64,000 bases of DNA from Spartobacteria bacterium (GTDB lineage Bacteria > Verrucomicrobiota > Verrucomicrobiia > Chthoniobacterales > UBA10450). The notes under the pieces are model-generated. The model searched no databases. It was not told where the DNA came from and was given only the letters and a program-made list of their open reading frames with translations. Of the stretch, positions 52,824-61,195 are shown piece by piece. The stretch spans positions 1 through 64,000 of the forward strand of contig PLCN01000005.1 in the NCBI GenBank assembly GCA_003134785.1, read 5' to 3'. The first letter of the stretch is position 1. Each line of letters starts with the position of its first letter. The position numbers and the translations under genes are program-made.

Positions 52824-53186
52824 CTATCGAATTCGAGAATATTTTCGCTGACTGCCGTCAGCGGCTTCGATGGTGAATGAATCCCTTTGCACCACGAGAA
52901 GCTTGTCGCGGTCGGTCGCCCCAGCCGGTATTCGCTCAAATGCGTCGCTGGTGTAGTTATAAAGCAGAGTGCCGTCCTGAACAGACCAGCGCCCGATGAA
53001 TTTCGATATGAGTTTTTGGTGATATGTGACGTCGCCACTGAAGCTGCCATCCTTTTTGAAGACATAACGGCAGCTTTGGATTTTGTCGGTGTAACGCCAT
53101 TCACCCGCCAGCTGTTTCTGAGTGGTTCGCGGCGGAGCTGCGCAGGACGCCATCAGACAGAAGGTGAGCGCAACGACGGCTTTCAT
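52824..53186 (-). CDS. Small lipoprotein, lipocalin-like
   Basis: 120 residues from ATG 53186 (MKAVVALTFCLMASCAAPP), a lipoprotein signal with lipobox LMASC. The mature part (QLAGEWRYTDKIQSCRYVFKKDGSFSGDV…IGRWSVQDGTLLYNY) has the 'G-x-W' then beta-hairpin pattern of lipocalin-like single-domain proteins that bind or stabilise envelope components. Function unknown. It sits between two transglutaminase-like genes on the same strand. Confidence 0.65.
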   Translation of the reverse strand: MKAVVALTFCLMASCAAPPRTTQKQLAGEWRYTDKIQSCRYVFKKDGSFSGDVTYHQKLISKFIGRWSVQDGTLLYNYTSDAFERIPAGATDRDKLLVVQRDSFTIEAADGSQRKYSRIR

Positions 53187-53310
53187 GCGAGAGAAGGAGA
53201 ACATGATCAACTGCCAGGTCGGCAAGCGCAATCGGTCAGCTCGAGGCCTGCCTCTGTTTTGCTTGACGCGACCAGCAGATCGTCGGCTATGACATGGCTC
53301 GCGGCCTGGG

Positions 53311-53350
53311 TAAAAGCGAAGAGAGCGGCCTCTATGCGAGCGCCGCTCTC
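53311..53350 (-). terminator. Possible terminator after the transglutaminase-like gene
   Basis: Stem GAGAGCGGC/GCCGCTCTC (53321-53329 with 53342-53350). On the reverse strand it is followed by the weakly T-rich TTCGCTTTTA. It lies about 20 bases after the stop at 53370. Confidence 0.4.
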
Positions 53351-53369
53351 GAAGCTGAATCGTTTACAA

Positions 53370-53915
53370 TTAGTTCTGGGCCACGAGCGTCGAAGCAGCG
53401 CGGAATTTCTTACTCCCAGCGTAAGCGTAAAGGGGCTGATAGTTTCTCTTGCCGACTTGCACGGCTTTGCAGGCGGTATAGTTGAAGGTCGGGTCGAGAA
53501 TGAAGCTGCCGGTTTCCGTCTCCCAGGCCACCCAGGCATGCGTCTGGCGGCTGCTCGAGGTCCGTCTGCCGATCACCAGGCGGACGTTCGTGGCTCCGTT
53601 CGCCTTCATCTTTTCGTAAAGAGCAACGGCCTTCGCTTTGCAATCGGCTGGCGCGCCGGACTGAGCTTCAGCGGGAGTTTTCCACATGGCGGTGAAACCG
53701 TAGGGAATCGCTCGCAGATCACCCATCCACTGATTGACGGTGCCCAAGGAAACCCGATTCGAAGAACCGTGATTGGAGGCCGTTAGCACTGGTCGGATAC
53801 GCGCCATCTGATTATCGTAGGGCGTGGAGCTAACGGTGAACAGAAGCGCATCGGCGAACGAGTTCGTTGACGCAAAGGAGAGGAGAGCGGCGGCGAGAAG
53901 GAGTGTTTTTTTCAT
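53370..53915 (-). CDS. Exported transglutaminase-like protein
   Basis: 181 residues from ATG 53915, with a signal peptide (MKKTLLLAAALLSFASTNSFA). A Cys (APADCKAKAVALYEKM, about 93), His (RQTHAWVAWETETG, about 126) and Asp (FILDPTFNY, about 140) in this order and spacing fit the Cys-His-Asp triad of bacterial transglutaminase-like cysteine proteins. The segment VRLVIGRRTSSS between them is typical of that group. Related to the lipoprotein at 52113-52631. It begins about 185 bp from the tmRNA-like fragment, and may lie within the segment joined at that junction. Confidence 0.75.
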   Translation of the reverse strand: MKKTLLLAAALLSFASTNSFADALLFTVSSTPYDNQMARIRPVLTASNHGSSNRVSLGTVNQWMGDLRAIPYGFTAMWKTPAEAQSGAPADCKAKAVALYEKMKANGATNVRLVIGRRTSSSRQTHAWVAWETETGSFILDPTFNYTACKAVQVGKRNYQPLYAYAGSKKFRAASTLVAQN

Positions 53916-54073
53916 GGTGTATTGGCTGTAGTGACTAGAATTACCATAATTACTAGAGCAGCAGCCATGCCACCGCAGGCAGGAATGGGTCGAAAATCGA
54001 CCTTTGGAGGGGGATCCAGAGAGTGGACCCGAGGATTTCGGGTCTGGCCGGTTAAGTGGAGATGTGGGCCGCC

Positions 54074-56254
54074 CTAAGCGGGCGCACGTTCCCGGCAAAA
54101 ATGTGGAGGCGAGGGGAGTTGAACCCGCTCGAACGCACAGGCATCGCAAAAGATCGGCGCCTGCGAGAAGAAGTTGGCGATTTGTGGACCGAACGGCAGG
54201 AGACTCGTTAGGCGTGCCCACAGGTGGATCAATCCAAAGGCGTAGGCATAAACCGGTCGCAGCCTCCCAGCGTAGTAGTGTGAGAGGAACTCGGCTTTGT
54301 AGGTCGCCATGTCCACGTTCACCGGGCAATCGCCCTTGCAACCTTTGCACGCGAGACAAAGATCGAGCGCTTCCTTCACGCTCTGGTTGCGCCAGCCGCC
54401 TTTGATCGTGTTGCCGGTCAGCATTTCGAAAAGCAGCCGCGCCCGCCCGCGGGTCGAATGCATTTCTTCCCGGGTCACGCGGTAGCTCGGGCACATCGTT
54501 CCCGATTCCATCCGGCGGCATGCACCTACGCCGACGCAGCGGACGGTCGCGTGCGCAAAATCGGCGCCGTCCGCATCGAAATGAAAATGCGTTTTCGGTC
54601 TGGCCGGATGATAATTTTCGCCGAGGCGCAATTCTTTTTCCGGCGGATTGGGATCGACGATTTTTCCCGGATTCATTTTCCACTCCGGGTCCCAGATCGA
54701 TTTGAATTCGCGAAACGCCTGCACCAGTTCTGCGCCAAACATTTTCGGCAACAAGGCCGCCCGCGCCTGACCGTCGCCGTGCTCCCCGGAAATCGAACCG
54801 CCGTAGCTCACCACCAGATCAGCCGCATCATCGAGAAAGGCGCGGAATTTTTTTCGACCGTCTTCCGTTCCAAGTTCAAATGGCAACCGGCAATGCACCA
54901 GTCCCTGACCGAAATGCCCGTAAACCGAGGCGTCGTAATCGTGGCGGCGAACGAGTTTTTTCAAATCGCGCAGGTAATCGCCGATCCGCGCCGGCGGCAC
55001 CGACGAATCTTCCCAGCCCGGCCAGCGATCCGGTTTGCCGGGCGCAAACGCCGTCACCCCGAGCGCGCTCTCGCGCACTTCCCAAAGTTTTTTTTCCGAC
55101 TCGGCGTCGACGTAAAGTTTCATCTCCGGCGCGCCAGCGTTTTTCTTCAGCGCATTCATCAGCTTCCGCGCGCGCTCGTCCGCTTCCTTTTTGGTCTGTG
55201 CGCCGAACTCCACCATCAGCCAGCCGCTTCCTTCCGGCAGCAGCTTCAGTTCTTCAGGGTGCACCTGGTTTGCTTTCATCAGTCGTACCATCTCGTCGTC
55301 GAAACCTTCCACCCCGATCGGTTTGTGCTCCATGATTTCGGGGCAATGATCGCCCGCCTGAAAAATATCCGGATAACCGAGCACGAGGAGCGAGCGCGCT
55401 TTCATTTCCGGAATCAACATCAGGGTCGCTTCCAAAATCGTGACGCAAGTGCCCTCTGTGCCGGCAAGCGCGCGGGCAACATGGAAGCCATTTTCTGGCA
55501 GCAAATCGTCGAGATTGTACCCGGAAACGCGCCGCGGAATTTTCGGGAAACGCTCGCGAATGAGCGGCGCATATTTGTCGCGCAACGATTTTAGTTTGCG
55601 GTAAATCTCCGCGCGCGGGCCTCCACTGCGCACGATGCGATCGAGTTCTTCCTCGCTGGTTTTGCCAACGCGCATCCGCAGCCCGTCGTAAGTGAGAATT
55701 TCGAGCGACTCGAGATTGTCCGAGGTGCGCGCCCCGGTGCCGGCAAACTGCGCCATCACCGAATGGACCCCGCAGGAATTATTGCCGAGCATCCCGCCGA
55801 TGGTGCAGCGATTGTGCGTGGCGGGATCGGGACCAAACGTCAGCCCATGCTCCTGCGCGCGTTTCCGGAAATCATCCAACACGATTCCCGGTCGCGCCGT
55901 CGCCAGCCGCTTCTGCGGATCGATCGCGATGAAGTCGTTGAAGTATTTCGAGGTGTCGAGAACGACGGCGACGTTGCAGCATTGGCCCGCCAGACTGGTG
56001 CCGCCGCCGCGCGAAAGAATCGGCGCGCCGAATTTCCGGCACACCGAGACGGTGCTGATGACGTCATCCACATCGCGCGGAATGACGACGCCGATCGGCG
56101 TCTCGCGGTAGTTCGAGGAATCGGTCGCGTAAAGCGCGCGGCTTCCAGAATCGAAGCGAACTTCCCCGCGGATCCTGCCGCGCAGTTCTTCCGCCAGCGC
56201 AGCGGCATCGCCCTGAAAGGCGCTCCCGTTTTGCCGCGCAGCGATTTTATTCAC
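54074..56254 (-). CDS. FAD/Fe-S 2-hydroxyacid dehydrogenase, C-terminally truncated
   Basis: 726 residues. The N-terminal FAD domain has PRDVDDVISTVSVCRKFGAPILSRGGGTSLAG and NNSCGVHS, followed by FAD-oxidase C domain motifs VYGHFGQGLVHCRLP and GGSISGEHGDGQARA. Then come two [4Fe-4S] motifs (CVGVGACRRMESGTMCPSYRVT and CLACKGCKGDCPVNVDMATYK). Full-length relatives (YdiJ/D-lactate or D-2-hydroxyglutarate dehydrogenase type) run to about 950-1000 residues with CCG cysteine domains. This one stops after SQAPIFCDACAF. The last 20-odd codons run through a tmRNA-3'-like sequence (54102-54128). The FAD and Fe-S parts are intact, but quinone transfer through the missing domain is doubtful. Confidence 0.88.
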   Translation of the reverse strand: MNKIAARQNGSAFQGDAAALAEELRGRIRGEVRFDSGSRALYATDSSNYRETPIGVVIPRDVDDVISTVSVCRKFGAPILSRGGGTSLAGQCCNVAVVLDTSKYFNDFIAIDPQKRLATARPGIVLDDFRKRAQEHGLTFGPDPATHNRCTIGGMLGNNSCGVHSVMAQFAGTGARTSDNLESLEILTYDGLRMRVGKTSEEELDRIVRSGGPRAEIYRKLKSLRDKYAPLIRERFPKIPRRVSGYNLDDLLPENGFHVARALAGTEGTCVTILEATLMLIPEMKARSLLVLGYPDIFQAGDHCPEIMEHKPIGVEGFDDEMVRLMKANQVHPEELKLLPEGSGWLMVEFGAQTKKEADERARKLMNALKKNAGAPEMKLYVDAESEKKLWEVRESALGVTAFAPGKPDRWPGWEDSSVPPARIGDYLRDLKKLVRRHDYDASVYGHFGQGLVHCRLPFELGTEDGRKKFRAFLDDAADLVVSYGGSISGEHGDGQARAALLPKMFGAELVQAFREFKSIWDPEWKMNPGKIVDPNPPEKELRLGENYHPARPKTHFHFDADGADFAHATVRCVGVGACRRMESGTMCPSYRVTREEMHSTRGRARLLFEMLTGNTIKGGWRNQSVKEALDLCLACKGCKGDCPVNVDMATYKAEFLSHYYAGRLRPVYAYAFGLIHLWARLTSLLPFGPQIANFFSQAPIFCDACAFERVQLPSPPHFCRERAPA
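54102..54128 (-). other. tmRNA (ssrA) 3'-end-like fragment, possible attachment site
   Basis: The reverse strand reads GCGGGTTCAACTCCCCTCGCCTCCACA. GCGGGTTCAACTCCC matches the T-arm and loop at the 3' end of E. coli tmRNA as I recall it, and CTCCA matches the start of its 3' terminus. The rest of tmRNA is not nearby. Such fragments arise when an integrative element uses ssrA as its attachment site. Confidence 0.55.
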
Positions 56255-56493
56255 GGAACGTCGGGCGTTTGTCGGGATGCGATCAGGACACCAAGCGCAA
56301 CTTCTGCGGCGTAAATTCCGCGCGCTGTTTTTGGATGTTCCGCCAGTTCTTCCGTCGTGGCGCGCACGAGTTGCGGCCCGAAGTGCCAGAGCAGTGAATG
56401 CCAGCGTGGCTTGATCAATCCCATGATGCCGTCGCCGATGAGGACGAGAGCGCCGAGTTCAATCACGCGTCGGGTAATGAGTTTAGTTTTCAT
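56251..56493 (-). CDS. Small membrane protein of the oxidoreductase operon
   Basis: 80 residues; its stop overlaps the dehydrogenase start by 4 bases. One hydrophobic segment (RVIELGALVLIGDGIMGLI) is followed by LLWHFGPQLVRATTEELAEHPKTARGIYAAEVALGVLIASRQ, which may be a second. No family recognised. Its position between GMC and FAD/Fe-S dehydrogenase genes suggests an anchor or an accessory to electron transfer. Confidence 0.6.
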   Translation of the reverse strand: MKTKLITRRVIELGALVLIGDGIMGLIKPRWHSLLWHFGPQLVRATTEELAEHPKTARGIYAAEVALGVLIASRQTPDVP

Positions 56494-56519
56494 AAGTTAG
56501 TTTAGATTCGCCGCGGCTT

Positions 56520-58256
56520 TCATCCGAAACGCGGCACACCTTTGCCGTGTGTGCCGGGCGGCGAAAGGTGCGGCCGGACCGGCGGTGGCGTCAGGTCGCG
56601 CTTGTCGGAATTGAAAACGGTCGCGCCTTGCGAGATGAGATAATCGGCCGTGCGCGCGGCGAGCGCTTGTATCGTTAGGCCAGGGTTGGCCGAGCCTTGC
56701 GTCGGCAAAATGCTCCCGTCGCAAATGAAGAGGTTCGCGATGTCGTGGGTGCGACCGAAGAGATCGACGACCGAAGTCGCCGGATCCTTTCCCATCCGTG
56801 CCGCGCCGACGAGATGCGCGAAGCGCGCTTCATTCAATGTCTCTTTCGCGCCGGCCGCGTGCATCACTTCTTCCGTTTTCCCCTGCGCAAATTTGATCAG
56901 CTTCTTGTCGTTCTCATGCAGACTGAAATGGATGTGCGGAATGCGAATGCCGAATTGATCGCGCTCGTCCGAAAGTGTTACGCGATTATCCGGCCAGGGC
57001 AGGATTTCGCCGAGCACCCCGAACGCGCACCAATGATTGTAATCCATCATTACCCGCCGCATACCCCAGCCCCACGAACCGCGCGCGACCATCATTTGTT
57101 TCGCGAACGCGATCGGGAGCGGCCCGACGGTTTGAATGGCGAACCCGCGCGCGAAATCGCGTTTCGGATCGGTTTCGTAAAACTCTTCCGTCAACGCATG
57201 CGCCGGCGGCGCTTTGTACATGCGCACGAGCTCATCGAAACGGCCCAGCACCACCGTTCCCGCCTGCGCCATCAAGTAGCGGCCGAGCGTGCCGCTCGAA
57301 TTCGCGAGACCATCCGGATATTCGTCGCAGGCGGAATTCATGAGCAAACGCGGCGTCTCAATCGCGTAACCGCAAACGATCACCGCTTTCGCTTTTTGAA
57401 AATGCTCGCGGCCTTCGCGATCGAAATAGCTCACGCCGGTGACGCGATTTTCTTTTCCAAGTTGGATCCGGCTCGCCATCGAGCGCGGGCGTACTTCCGC
57501 GCCGTTACGGACGGCGTCCGGCACGTGAGTGATGAGCGTGCTCGCTTTCGCGCCGACTTTGCAGCCTTGAATGCAAAAGCCGCGGTAAATGCAGTGCGGT
57601 CGATCGTTGCGCGAGCCCGAAAGAATCGCGACCGGCCCGCCCGCGCTCACCCCAATGCCGAGCTTCGTGCAGCCGCGAATGAGCGCGTCGCCGACGCCGC
57701 CCATTGGATGCGGACCGTAAGCGTAACCGTGCGGATCGCCCCACGGATACCAGGCCGGGCCAGCCACCGGCATTTCCAGTTCTAACAATTCGTAGTACGG
57801 CTTCAAGTCCCAGTAGGAAATCGGCCAGTCAACGCCGACGCCGTCGCGCGTATAAACTTCGAAATCCGACGGATGAAATCGCGGCGTGAACGCGGCCCAA
57901 TGCACCGAACCGCCGCCCACGCCTTTGCCGCTGTTGTTCGCGCCGAAGGTGAGCGGATTTTCCCCGCCCGTGATCCGCATGTCTTCCCAATAAAGTTGAT
58001 GCGAACCTTTCTCGTCGCTCACCCAATCTTTTTCCGTGTCCCAGAACGGGCCCGCTTCCAATCCGACGACGCGGAAACCGGCGCGCGCGAGTCGTTGCAA
58101 TAAAACTCCGCCCGCCGCGCCAACACCGACGACGAGATAATCGACTTCATCATCGTCTGCGAATCGGCGCATCGGCGCGTCCAGCCGCTGCATCGCGCCG
58201 AGATGATGCTCGTGATCGTGCGCTTCCTCGAACTCGCCGCCGATCGGCGTTTTCAA
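56520..58256 (-). CDS. GMC oxidoreductase, gluconate 2-dehydrogenase large-subunit-like
   Basis: 578 residues. The dinucleotide motif VVGVGAAGGVLLQRLARAG is near residue 42. FGANNSGKGVGGGSVHWAAF follows the GMC signature pattern. C-terminally, HLVGAARMG (catalytic His), DLFGRTHDIANLFICDGSILPTQGSANPGLTIQALAAR complete the FAD site. CIYRGFCIQGCKVGAK in the middle is typical of gluconate/2-keto-sugar dehydrogenase relatives. It oxidises an alcohol group of a sugar, polyol or aldonate. The ATGA overlap with the subunit-3 gene indicates a complex. A GCCTAACGA word (56672) uses the rare codon CTA in frame. Confidence 0.92.
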   Translation of the reverse strand: MKTPIGGEFEEAHDHEHHLGAMQRLDAPMRRFADDDEVDYLVVGVGAAGGVLLQRLARAGFRVVGLEAGPFWDTEKDWVSDEKGSHQLYWEDMRITGGENPLTFGANNSGKGVGGGSVHWAAFTPRFHPSDFEVYTRDGVGVDWPISYWDLKPYYELLELEMPVAGPAWYPWGDPHGYAYGPHPMGGVGDALIRGCTKLGIGVSAGGPVAILSGSRNDRPHCIYRGFCIQGCKVGAKASTLITHVPDAVRNGAEVRPRSMASRIQLGKENRVTGVSYFDREGREHFQKAKAVIVCGYAIETPRLLMNSACDEYPDGLANSSGTLGRYLMAQAGTVVLGRFDELVRMYKAPPAHALTEEFYETDPKRDFARGFAIQTVGPLPIAFAKQMMVARGSWGWGMRRVMMDYNHWCAFGVLGEILPWPDNRVTLSDERDQFGIRIPHIHFSLHENDKKLIKFAQGKTEEVMHAAGAKETLNEARFAHLVGAARMGKDPATSVVDLFGRTHDIANLFICDGSILPTQGSANPGLTIQALAARTADYLISQGATVFNSDKRDLTPPPVRPHLSPPGTHGKGVPRFG

Positions 58257-59038
58257 TGCGTGCCTCCCTGGCCAGCCGGCGGATGTTCTTTGTGCGCGGC
58301 GATGTCCGGCTCGGCAGGATCAGAGACGCAAGCCGGCGGCGCTTTCCATTCATAGCGTTTTTCCTCGACTTCCCACGGCTCCGGCTCACCGCGCTCCAGT
58401 CGCATATACGCGCGCGGATACGCTGGCCCGCCAAACCCGATCTCGTCCCAGGCGAACGGATGCGCGTAATACATTTCCACGCAATCCTGCACGAGCAGTC
58501 CCCAGAAACGTTCCACCGGCATCCGGCTCCAGATTTCTTCCGCGCCTGGAAGCGGCTCGGCGTCGTGAATCGATTTCAGTAACTCGTCCTGTTTGCGCCA
58601 ATCGAGTTCGATGAAATTTTTTCCGTGAGCTTTCTGCGAGATTTGCGCGATCGCCTGCAATCCCAGCCGATAGGCTTCGCCGTCGGGCGGCATGTTCTCG
58701 AACCGATAGCCCGGCGTGCGTCCCGCGTGGAGCCGCTCATCGATGAAGGGAAAAATCGGAATGCGATGCTCGGCATCGCGATCGTCCTGCGGCATGATGT
58801 GTTCGCAAATTATTTGCAGCAGTCGCGATTCTTCAGCTTTGAAAAAACGAAACGGCGGAATTTCGTGGACGCGTTTGCGCACGACTTCGCGCGTCGTCGC
58901 GTCCCAAAAACTTTGCTGGCTCAGTGTGCTGAACCCGGGATAATAGCCGGGCTGGGCACGCGGCTTGAGCGGCAGGTCCGTGCGCGGATCAATCGGCAGC
59001 CGCTCGCGGTTAGCGTTAAATCTCTCGTTAGGCAGCAT
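58253..59038 (-). CDS. Gluconate 2-dehydrogenase subunit 3 family protein
   Basis: 261 residues. The segment FFKAEESRLLQIICEHIMPQDD…IPIFPFIDERLHAG matches the small subunit of gluconate dehydrogenase. The FWGLLVQDCVEMYYAHPFAWDEIGFGGPAYPRAYMRL part matches the C-terminal half of this family. No twin-Arg signal is visible, unlike many members. The stop overlaps the GMC gene start by 4 bases, so the two polypeptides are made together and probably bind each other. Confidence 0.9.
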   Translation of the reverse strand: MLPNERFNANRERLPIDPRTDLPLKPRAQPGYYPGFSTLSQQSFWDATTREVVRKRVHEIPPFRFFKAEESRLLQIICEHIMPQDDRDAEHRIPIFPFIDERLHAGRTPGYRFENMPPDGEAYRLGLQAIAQISQKAHGKNFIELDWRKQDELLKSIHDAEPLPGAEEIWSRMPVERFWGLLVQDCVEMYYAHPFAWDEIGFGGPAYPRAYMRLERGEPEPWEVEEKRYEWKAPPACVSDPAEPDIAAHKEHPPAGQGGTH

Positions 59039-59041
59039 CGG

Positions 59042-60061
59042 CTAACGCTCCCGTCGCATCAGACTGGCCAGCAAACCCACCGTGCCGCAGGCCGCGAAGA
59101 GAAGCGGCGCGAACACAGGCGGCCCGTAGATTAAATTGTAAAGCGGCTTCTTCATTCCGCCCGGCCGCCGCAGCACTCCGCGCGCGTGATAAAAGAATCC
59201 AACTCCACCATCGATAATCGCGAGCGCGGACATCGCGGGCAGCCAGGTGCGCGCCGCTTTCTTATTGCAGATCGCCGCCGCCGCCGCGCCCATCAGCAGC
59301 GGCGCGATGATGATAGGCGTCCACTGGGCGAGGTAGCGGAAGTTGTTTTTGTAATGCGAGTAGAGCGCTTCCGCGCCGCTGCAAAACGTGCCGACCATCG
59401 TCGCGAGGGCGAGATGTTTTTGGAAACGTCCTTCGCGTAGCCCGACCGTCCACGGGTGATGCGCGGCGATTTCCGCGGAAGTCAACGCCAGCACGAGACC
59501 TTTGGGCGCGCGAAGACCGATCGGCGGTGATTCTTCGCGCCGAAGAAAGGACGCAATCAATCCCAGATAGGCGCTGACACCGAAAAGTAGCGGCGCGAAA
59601 ATCGGTGGTCCCATGATGATGTTGACGAGAGGGAGTCGCCAGCCACCCGGTTTCCGTTGGATGCCGCGAAGGTGAAAACAGAAACCGATCAGGCCATCGA
59701 GGAGCGTCACCGCGGAGGTCCAGCGCAGAACGGTGCGCGCCGCACGTTTGCTGAACGCGCCCCAGATTCCAGCAATCGTCATCGCGCCGCCGAGCGCGAC
59801 CGGCGTGTACATGATCCGTTGACCGTAGCTCCCGCGATAGTGTTCGTAGGCGACCTCCGCGCCCGCGAGCACACTCGAGGCGCCCGCTAACAGTGACAGG
59901 CTGCGCTGGAAGCGGCCGTCTCGAATATGCGCCTCCGCGATTTCGATTTCCCTGGCGGCGCGCGATGGCAGGAGCTTCTCGAGAAAGCGGTCCGGCCAAC
60001 TACCGCGGCCGTTTTGCGTGCGGCGTTTTCCGCGCGCACCGTTCGTGGCGGTCAGCTTCAT
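59042..60061 (-). CDS. Membrane protein with two duplicated four-helix halves
   Basis: 339 residues from ATG 60061. Residues about 52-176 and 202-325 are two copies of the same unit. Each starts RFQ(R/K)xLxLA, has an H-Y motif (EVAYEHYRGSY / EALYSHYKNNF), FCFHLRGIQRKPGG / FFYHARGVLRRPGG, and (M/Y)GPP(I/V)FAPLLF. Each unit has four membrane helices, so eight in total. The repeated His residues could ligate haem, making it a candidate membrane cytochrome for the dehydrogenase encoded downstream, but that is inference. I recognise no named family. Confidence 0.72.
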   Translation of the reverse strand: MKLTATNGARGKRRTQNGRGSWPDRFLEKLLPSRAAREIEIAEAHIRDGRFQRSLSLLAGASSVLAGAEVAYEHYRGSYGQRIMYTPVALGGAMTIAGIWGAFSKRAARTVLRWTSAVTLLDGLIGFCFHLRGIQRKPGGWRLPLVNIIMGPPIFAPLLFGVSAYLGLIASFLRREESPPIGLRAPKGLVLALTSAEIAAHHPWTVGLREGRFQKHLALATMVGTFCSGAEALYSHYKNNFRYLAQWTPIIIAPLLMGAAAAAICNKKAARTWLPAMSALAIIDGGVGFFYHARGVLRRPGGMKKPLYNLIYGPPVFAPLLFAACGTVGLLASLMRRER

Positions 60062-60093
60062 CTCATGCCTGTCGTTTGCAGCATGATCTCCTC

Positions 60094-61194
60094 TCACACT
60101 GCATATTTCTCCGCGTCTGCGCGTTTGAATTCCAAGCCGTGTCCCGACCGCGAGAGGTCCGGTTTCAACGCACCATCGACCGGCTGAATCACCCCGTCGA
60201 AAAGCATGTTCTCGATCCGGACGTGATCGTGAAAATATTCCGCGTGCCGGGTTGTTTTCGCTGCGCAACCGGCGTGGACATGCATCGAAGGCCCGCAGTG
60301 TGATGAGAGCTGCACGTGCGCTGCCTGACAAAGCGTATCGGTCATGAGAAATCCGGTGATGCCGGCACAGCGTGTCGCATCCGCTTGCAAGACATCGACC
60401 GCGCCCGCTTCGAGCATTCGTCGAAAATAGGTTTCGTCGTAACCGTATTCGCCAGCGGCGATCTCCATTCCCGGCGGCCCCTGGTCGCGGATCAGGCGCA
60501 ATCCCTCGAGATCGTCGGATGAAACCGGCTCTTCAAACCAGCTCACGCCGAATTCCGAAAATCCCCGGGCGAATTCGAGCGCCTGTTTTCGTGAGTAGGC
60601 GCCGTTCGCATCCACGAACAATTCCGCGTGATCGCCGATTGCTTCGCGGACCGCCGCCACTCTTTCGAGATCTGCGCCAGGCTCGCGCCCGATCTTCATT
60701 TTCACGCGCGGAATTCCTCCTTCAATCCAGCCACCGAGTTGCCGCTGCAGTTGCTCGTTCGTGTAAGAAGTGAAACCGCCGCTGCCATAAATCGGCAAGG
60801 CATCGCGCGCCGCACCGAGCACTTTCACCAACGGTTGCGCGAGCAGTCGCGCTTTCAAATCCCAGAGCGCGTTATCGACGCCGGAAATCGCCATGGATGC
60901 AATTCCGGGACGGCCAAGGTTGCGGATCGCCTGCACCATCGCGATCCACGCGCGCGGGATGTCCAGCGCGTCGAAGCCGCGGATAGCTTTGCCTAACGAC
61001 TCGTGAATCAGATGCGCAGTCGAAGCGTCCGCGTAAGTGAAACCGATGCCGGTGGTTTCGCCTGCGGTCGCTTCCACCAGCACCAACGTGGTCGAGTCCC
61101 ACGCGAACGTACCGTCGGACTCAGGGGCGTCAGTCGGAATGCGGTAAACAAAGACTTCGATTCGGTCGATCCTATCGGAGGCTCGCGTCGCCAC
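60094..61194 (-). CDS. Enolase-superfamily (mandelate racemase-type) sugar-acid dehydratase
   Basis: 366 residues. KMKIGR gives Lys165/Lys167; Asp195 (FVDANGAYS), Glu221 (WFEEPV) and Glu249 (AGEYGY) are the metal ligands; His299 (LSSHCGPSMHVHAG) is the second acid/base. This is the mandelate-racemase subgroup arrangement found in acid-sugar dehydratases. It would convert an aldonate or uronate to a 2-keto-3-deoxy acid. Two bases separate it from the TPP gene and 32 from the next gene. Substrate unknown. Confidence 0.93.
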   Translation of the reverse strand: MATRASDRIDRIEVFVYRIPTDAPESDGTFAWDSTTLVLVEATAGETTGIGFTYADASTAHLIHESLGKAIRGFDALDIPRAWIAMVQAIRNLGRPGIASMAISGVDNALWDLKARLLAQPLVKVLGAARDALPIYGSGGFTSYTNEQLQRQLGGWIEGGIPRVKMKIGREPGADLERVAAVREAIGDHAELFVDANGAYSRKQALEFARGFSEFGVSWFEEPVSSDDLEGLRLIRDQGPPGMEIAAGEYGYDETYFRRMLEAGAVDVLQADATRCAGITGFLMTDTLCQAAHVQLSSHCGPSMHVHAGCAAKTTRHAEYFHDHVRIENMLFDGVIQPVDGALKPDLSRSGHGLEFKRADAEKYAV

Positions 61195-61195
61195 A

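Noticed and set aside
54458-57785. Long plus-strand frames opposite the dehydrogenase and GMC genes
   Set aside because: Both are shadows of clear reverse-strand genes and show no motif.
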